This document shows positions 60,506-64,000 of a stretch of 64,000 bases of DNA, one piece after another. Under the pieces are notes generated by a model. That model was not told the DNA's origin, searched no databases, and saw only the letters and a program-made list of their open reading frames with translations. Source of the DNA: Halorarum salinum (GTDB lineage Archaea; Halobacteriota; Halobacteria; Halobacteriales; Haloferacaceae); NCBI RefSeq assembly GCF_013402875.1, contig NZ_CP058579.1:3472001-3536000 (forward strand), read 5' to 3'. A program made the translations under genes and the position numbers. Numbering within the stretch: the first letter of the stretch is position 1; each line of letters starts with the position of its first letter.

Positions 60506-62296
60506 ATGGACTCGAATGTCACGGACACCGACGGGGACGGAGGAGGGGTGACGCTTCTCCAGGCGGGCGCCGGCATCGCCGCCGAACTCGTCACGCTACT
60601 GACGGTGTTCCTCATCGCGGCGGGGGTCGGCACGCTCGTCGCCAAGGTCGGTCGGTTCCCGTACACCATCGCGTTGCTGCTCGCGGGGCTCGTCGTCTCC
60701 ATCGCGGGCGTGGAGATCGGCGCCGCGCAGGACCTCTCGCACGACCTCATCCTGCTCGTCGTCCTCCCGGCGCTGCTGTTCGAGGGCGCCGCGACGACGG
60801 ACCTTGAGCAATTCCGCCGGAACGTCGTCCCCGTCCTCACGCTCGCGGTTCCTGGACTCATCGTCTCCGTGCTCCTCCTCGGGTATCTGGGGTCGCGCGT
60901 GCTGGGGTTCTCGCTCGTCGTGTCGCTGCTGTTCGCCGCGATGATCCTCCCCACCGACCCGGTCTCCGTGCTCGCGCTGTTCAAGGAACTGGGCGTGCCC
61001 GACCGGCTCGCGGTGCTCGTGGAGGGCGAGTCGCTCATCAACGACGGGGTCGGCGTCGTCATCTTCTCCACGCTGCTCGCGCTGATCCAGGAGGGCGTGT
61101 CGCCGGAGACGCTACTCACCGTCCCCGGCGCGCTCGAGGTGCTCCGCGAGTTCCTCGTCGTGTCGCTGGGGGGACTACTGGTCGGGCTGGCGACCGGGTA
61201 CGCCGTCTACCGGGTGATGCGGAACCTCGACGAGCACATGACCGAGATCGTCCTGACGCTCGTGCTCGCCTACGGGAGCTTCCTCCTCGCCGAGCACTAC
61301 CTCCACGTGAGCGGCGTCATCGCCACGGTCGTCGCGGGACTGTTCATCGGTAACCGCGGCGCCGAGTACGCCATGGGCCCGCGGACGAAGGTGTCGGTGT
61401 TCAACACCTGGGAGACGGCGGCGTTCGTCGTCAACACGTTCGTCTTCGTCGCCATCGGCGTCCGGACGCCGATCGGCGACCTCCTCCGCTTCGCCGACCT
61501 CATCGTCGTCGGCATCGCCCTCACGCTGTTGGCGCGCGCGGTCGTCGTGTACGCCGCGACGGCGCTGGTGAACCGCCTGCAGGGGAACCGCGTGCCCCGG
61601 TCGTACCAGCACGTCATGGTCTGGGGCGGGCTCCACGGCTCCATCCCCATCGCGCTCGTGCTGGGGCTCCCCAGGCCGGGGACGACCGTGCCGGCGTCGT
61701 TCCCGCGCGCCGAGCTGACGGCGCTCGTCTTCGGCATCGCCGCGTTCTCGCTCGTCGTCCAGGGGCTCACGATGGGGCGACTGCTCGATCGGTTGGGTAT
61801 ACTCACCCGCTCGGACGCGGAGCGGTTGTACCAGCTCCTCGTCGGTCGCTCCCGGGCAGTGTCGGGGGCGCTCGACGCGGTCGAGCGTCTTCGCCGACAG
61901 GGCGACGTTCCCGGCGACGTGTACGAGGACTTCCGCGCCGAGTACGGCCGCGAGCGGGACGCGCTGAACGAGGCCATCGCCGAGCTGTTCGCGGCGAACC
62001 CCGAACTGCGGCGCGAGCGCGTGCTCGTCGGCGAGCGGCAGGTGCTCAGGCGGGAGAAGAGCGCGCTCCTGGACGCGGTCCGTTCGGGGGTCGTCGCCGA
62101 CGACGTGGGCGAGCGGCTGATGGAGGAGGTGGACCTGAAGCTCGACCTGGTCGACGACGGCCGGTCGACCGTCCGCGAGGACGCCGAGGGGTACACGGAG
62201 TTCTGGCGGGAGCGCGCGGAGTCGTTCGGCCTCGACGTTCCCGGCGGCGGGGACGACGGGGGCGTCGACGACGCCGACGACGTGCCGGACGGGTAG
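60506..62296 (+). CDS. CPA1-type Na+/H+ antiporter (NhaP family)
   Basis: Predicted 596 residues. Twelve or so hydrophobic helices occupy about 25-420. The core exchange motifs AAMILPTDPVSVLALF (near 155) and EGESLINDGVGVVIF (near 180) are intact, with the ND pair in place. The C-terminal tail of about 170 residues is soluble, helical and acidic, perhaps regulatory. It exports Na+ for H+, relevant to the salt-in lifestyle. A second, frameshifted antiporter of related type lies at 18302-19548. Confidence 0.92.
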   Translation: MDSNVTDTDGDGGGVTLLQAGAGIAAELVTLLTVFLIAAGVGTLVAKVGRFPYTIALLLAGLVVSIAGVEIGAAQDLSHDLILLVVLPALLFEGAATTDLEQFRRNVVPVLTLAVPGLIVSVLLLGYLGSRVLGFSLVVSLLFAAMILPTDPVSVLALFKELGVPDRLAVLVEGESLINDGVGVVIFSTLLALIQEGVSPETLLTVPGALEVLREFLVVSLGGLLVGLATGYAVYRVMRNLDEHMTEIVLTLVLAYGSFLLAEHYLHVSGVIATVVAGLFIGNRGAEYAMGPRTKVSVFNTWETAAFVVNTFVFVAIGVRTPIGDLLRFADLIVVGIALTLLARAVVVYAATALVNRLQGNRVPRSYQHVMVWGGLHGSIPIALVLGLPRPGTTVPASFPRAELTALVFGIAAFSLVVQGLTMGRLLDRLGILTRSDAERLYQLLVGRSRAVSGALDAVERLRRQGDVPGDVYEDFRAEYGRERDALNEAIAELFAANPELRRERVLVGERQVLRREKSALLDAVRSGVVADDVGERLMEEVDLKLDLVDDGRSTVREDAEGYTEFWRERAESFGLDVPGGGDDGGVDDADDVPDG

Positions 62297-62341
62297 CGGC
62301 GGAGGGAAACCCACATACGTTCGTCCCACGATGGCGGACGT

Positions 62342-62776
62342 ATGAGCAACTGGACGGACGCCATCGTCGGCGACCGGATGGCGGTGGATCGCGAGTTCTC
62401 CGAGCGCGTCCGGGGGTCGCGCTTCTCGAACCAGGAGTGGGGGCTCATCATGACCGCAGTCGAGTTCGAGATCGAACACGCCGACGACCCCGAGCGCGCC
62501 AGCATCGTCGCGGACACGAGCAAACTGTCGAGCATCGTCCCCGAACTCGAGAAGGTCTCGAACCAGATGCAGGGGATGGGCGGCGCCGGCGGCGACTCGG
62601 GCGGATCCGTCCTCGACGGCATCAGGGGGGCGCTGTTCGGCGACGGGTCGAGCGGCGACGATCGGGAGAAGCAGGAGGCGGCCGAGCGACTCTCCCAGGA
62701 GTACGCCGACGCGCTCCAGGCCCACCTCGAGTCGAAGGGGACCTGGGAGCAGGTGCGGATCGCCTACCAGGAGTAG
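62342..62776 (+). CDS. Small haloarchaeal protein, DUF5799-like
   Basis: Predicted 144 residues. It begins MSNWTDAIVGDRMAVDREFS and has a conserved-looking FSNQEWGLIMTAVEFEIEHA block, then DTSKLSSIVPELEKVSNQMQ, a Gly/Ser linker and a C-terminal helix (LSQEYADALQAHLESKGTWE). I recall the family as DUF5799; the number is from memory. No signal or membrane helix. It starts 45 bp after the antiporter stop and may be cotranscribed. Confidence 0.75.
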   Translation: MSNWTDAIVGDRMAVDREFSERVRGSRFSNQEWGLIMTAVEFEIEHADDPERASIVADTSKLSSIVPELEKVSNQMQGMGGAGGDSGGSVLDGIRGALFGDGSSGDDREKQEAAERLSQEYADALQAHLESKGTWEQVRIAYQE

Positions 62777-62837
62777 CGACTCGACCGACGGCCGACCGTG
62801 TCGGCCGTCACGAAACCGTTCGCACGCGGAGCCCGAC

Positions 62838-62987
62838 TCAGTACTCGTCGCCCGAGTGGAACATCGTCCGCTCCTCGGCCTCAAGGATGTTGATGAGCTC
62901 GTCGATCAACTCGTCGTAGCTCTCGCCGTTCTCGCGGAGCCCGTCGAGCCGCTCGATCGTCTCGTCGCTGACCTCGATCTGGGGCAT
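62838..62987 (-). CDS. Small helical protein (antitoxin-like or DUF7557-like)
   Basis: Predicted 49 residues (MPQIEVSDETIERLDGLREN opening). It has the beta-strand plus two-helix layout of ribbon-helix-helix or VapB-type small proteins, with TIERLDGLRENGESYDELID at its centre. No toxin gene is adjacent, so a toxin-antitoxin role is not supported. It resembles short haloarchaeal families such as DUF7557 (from memory). Confidence 0.6.
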   Translation of the reverse strand: MPQIEVSDETIERLDGLRENGESYDELIDELINILEAEERTMFHSGDEY

Positions 62988-63123
62988 GGACGTCCGTTCG
63001 TCGCCGCGGGACAAAAGGGTACAGGCGAACCGCGGCCGCGTCGGAGCGGAATGGTCGTGTCCGAGTCAGCGTGGGCGCGTCGATGTCGCCGTGAGTCGGC
63101 GTGGTACGTCCCGCCCGCGCGGG

Positions 63124-64000
63124 TTACAGGCGGGAACGCACCGCTTCGGCCACTTCGTCGGTGCCGGCGTCGCCGCCGAGGTCGGGCGTCCGCGGGCCGT
63201 CCGAGAGGACGGCCTCGACGGCCGCACGCACGTCCGCGCCCTCCCCGTCGTACCCGAGGTGCTCCAGCAGCATCGCGGCCGAGAGGATGGCCGCCGCGGG
63301 GTTGGCGACGCCCTCGCCCGCGATGTCCGGGGCGGTCCCGTGGACCGGCTCGAACAGGCCGCGCTCGGGGCCGACGTTCGCCGACGGGAGCAGGCCGAGC
63401 CCGCCGACCAGCCCCGCCGCGAGGTCCGAGAGCACGTCGCCCGCGAGGTTCGGGCAGACGACGACGTCGAACGCGGCCGGGTCGAGACAGACGCGCGTCG
63501 CGAACGCGTCCATCAGCACCTCCTCCGTCTCGACGCCGCGCTCGTCCGCGACGCCGACGACCGCGTCGCGGAACCGCCCGTCCGTCTCGCGCATCACGTT
63601 CGCCTTGTGGGCGAGGTGGAAGCCGTCCGCGCCGCGGTCGGCGACGAACTCGCAGGCGAACTCGGCGAGCCGTTCGGACGCCGAGGTGGTGACGACGCGG
63701 GTGAGCGTCGAGAGGTCCCCCGAGAGCCTGCTCTCGTGGCCCGCGTAGACGCCCTCGGTGTTCTCCCGCAGGAACACGACGTCCGTCTCGGGCCGGAGCG
63801 CGTCGACGCCGGGGTACGCGCGGGCGGGACGGACGTTCACGAACGAGTCCACCGCCTCCCGCAGCGGGAGAATGACGTCCGCCGCCGTCTCGCCGGCCGC
63901 GCCGAACAGCGTCGCGTCCGCGGCGGCGACCCGATCGTACGTCTCCGGGGGAAGCGCCTCCCCGGTTCGCTCCTTCACCGCGTCGCCCGCCTCGGCCTCG
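63124..64000 (-). CDS. leuB: 3-isopropylmalate dehydrogenase / isocitrate dehydrogenase family, 3' part
   Basis: The frame runs off the right edge; 291 residues are visible and the N-terminal GDGIG region is missing. Visible motifs: [13 protein letters not shown], the substrate Arg region [40 protein letters not shown] with the catalytic Lys, [20 protein letters not shown], and [13 protein letters not shown]. The short length and the [11 protein letters not shown] loop fit archaeal IPMDH, the third step of leucine synthesis, better than isocitrate dehydrogenase; homoisocitrate dehydrogenase is also possible. The stop is at 63124. Confidence 0.88.
   Translation of the reverse strand, partial: EAEAGDAVKERTGEALPPETYDRVAAADATLFGAAGETAADVILPLREAVDSFVNVRPARAYPGVDALRPETDVVFLRENTEGVYAGHESRLSGDLSTLTRVVTTSASERLAEFACEFVADRGADGFHLAHKANVMRETDGRFRDAVVGVADERGVETEEVLMDAFATRVCLDPAAFDVVVCPNLAGDVLSDLAAGLVGGLGLLPSANVGPERGLFEPVHGTAPDIAGEGVANPAAAILSAAMLLEHLGYDGEGADVRAAVEAVLSDGPRTPDLGGDAGTDEVAEAVRSRL

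Noticed and set aside
62838-62987. Toxin-antitoxin system at the antitoxin-like small gene
   Set aside because: No PIN, RelE or other toxin gene adjoins; the neighbour is leuB.

Overview
The window is chromosomal DNA from a halophilic archaeon (class Halobacteria). The evidence is very high GC, acidic Asp/Glu-rich proteins, Tat-type signal peptides on secreted proteins, and archaeal information genes (ribosomal proteins L10e, L44e and S27e, eIF2-alpha, Nop10, an RPA single-stranded DNA-binding protein, NucS). Halophile-specific families are also present: halocyanin, halolysin, a type II archaeal GAPDH and short cold-shock proteins. Genes are dense, mostly monocistronic or in two- to three-gene units, and many overlap by ATGA or GTGA. 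The genus cannot be fixed from this sequence alone.

Layout. 0-13 kb: the 3' part of an M42 aminopeptidase, a membrane-anchored halocyanin, a sulfatase-like protein and GT4 glycosyltransferase pair, an S9 peptidase, a GAF/PAS sensor, a broken RDD membrane gene, the B12-binding methylmalonyl-CoA mutase subunit with MeaB, an alpha/beta hydrolase, and a thiolase/DUF35 pair. 13-24 kb: L10e, NucS, two tandem cold-shock genes, a secreted DUF4397 protein, a frameshifted cation/proton antiporter, an enolase-superfamily enzyme, tRNA-Phe, an MFS transporter, archaeal CoaD, and tRNA-Val with a duplicated 3' end. 24-37 kb: an ABC exporter, then pgk, a phosphoesterase and type II gap (lower glycolysis/gluconeogenesis), an M29-like peptidase, a PAC2 protein, an aldo/keto reductase, a DUF373 membrane protein, RidA and SppA. 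37-51 kb: a coiled-coil protein, the rpa1-rpap1-rpe operon, Nop10/eIF2-alpha, a two-gene formate dehydrogenase-like unit, and S27e/L44e. 51-64 kb: membrane proteins, a radical SAM protein, a lipoprotein, a second DUF373 protein, a geranylgeranyl reductase, an NYN nuclease, a halolysin, an NhaP antiporter and the 3' part of leuB.

The most unusual material is non-coding. Several gene-free stretches (about 0.9-1.06, 9.6-10.1, 37.9-38.3 and 57.86-58.12 kb) carry chains of short perfect stem-loops, many with 3-nt loops. They are built on two recurrent backbones. In the 0.9/57.9 kb pair the backbone is nearly identical, but one copy has about 105 bp of extra hairpins at a defined point. This looks like a modular, growing intergenic repeat family. 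Other points worth a second look are the formate dehydrogenase unit sitting between the two halves of a translation gene group that is normally contiguous, two genes broken by single-base losses, inverted repeats that coincide with the TATA boxes of both cold-shock genes, and an att-like duplication of the tRNA-Val 3' end. No complete mobile element, CRISPR array or rRNA is present.
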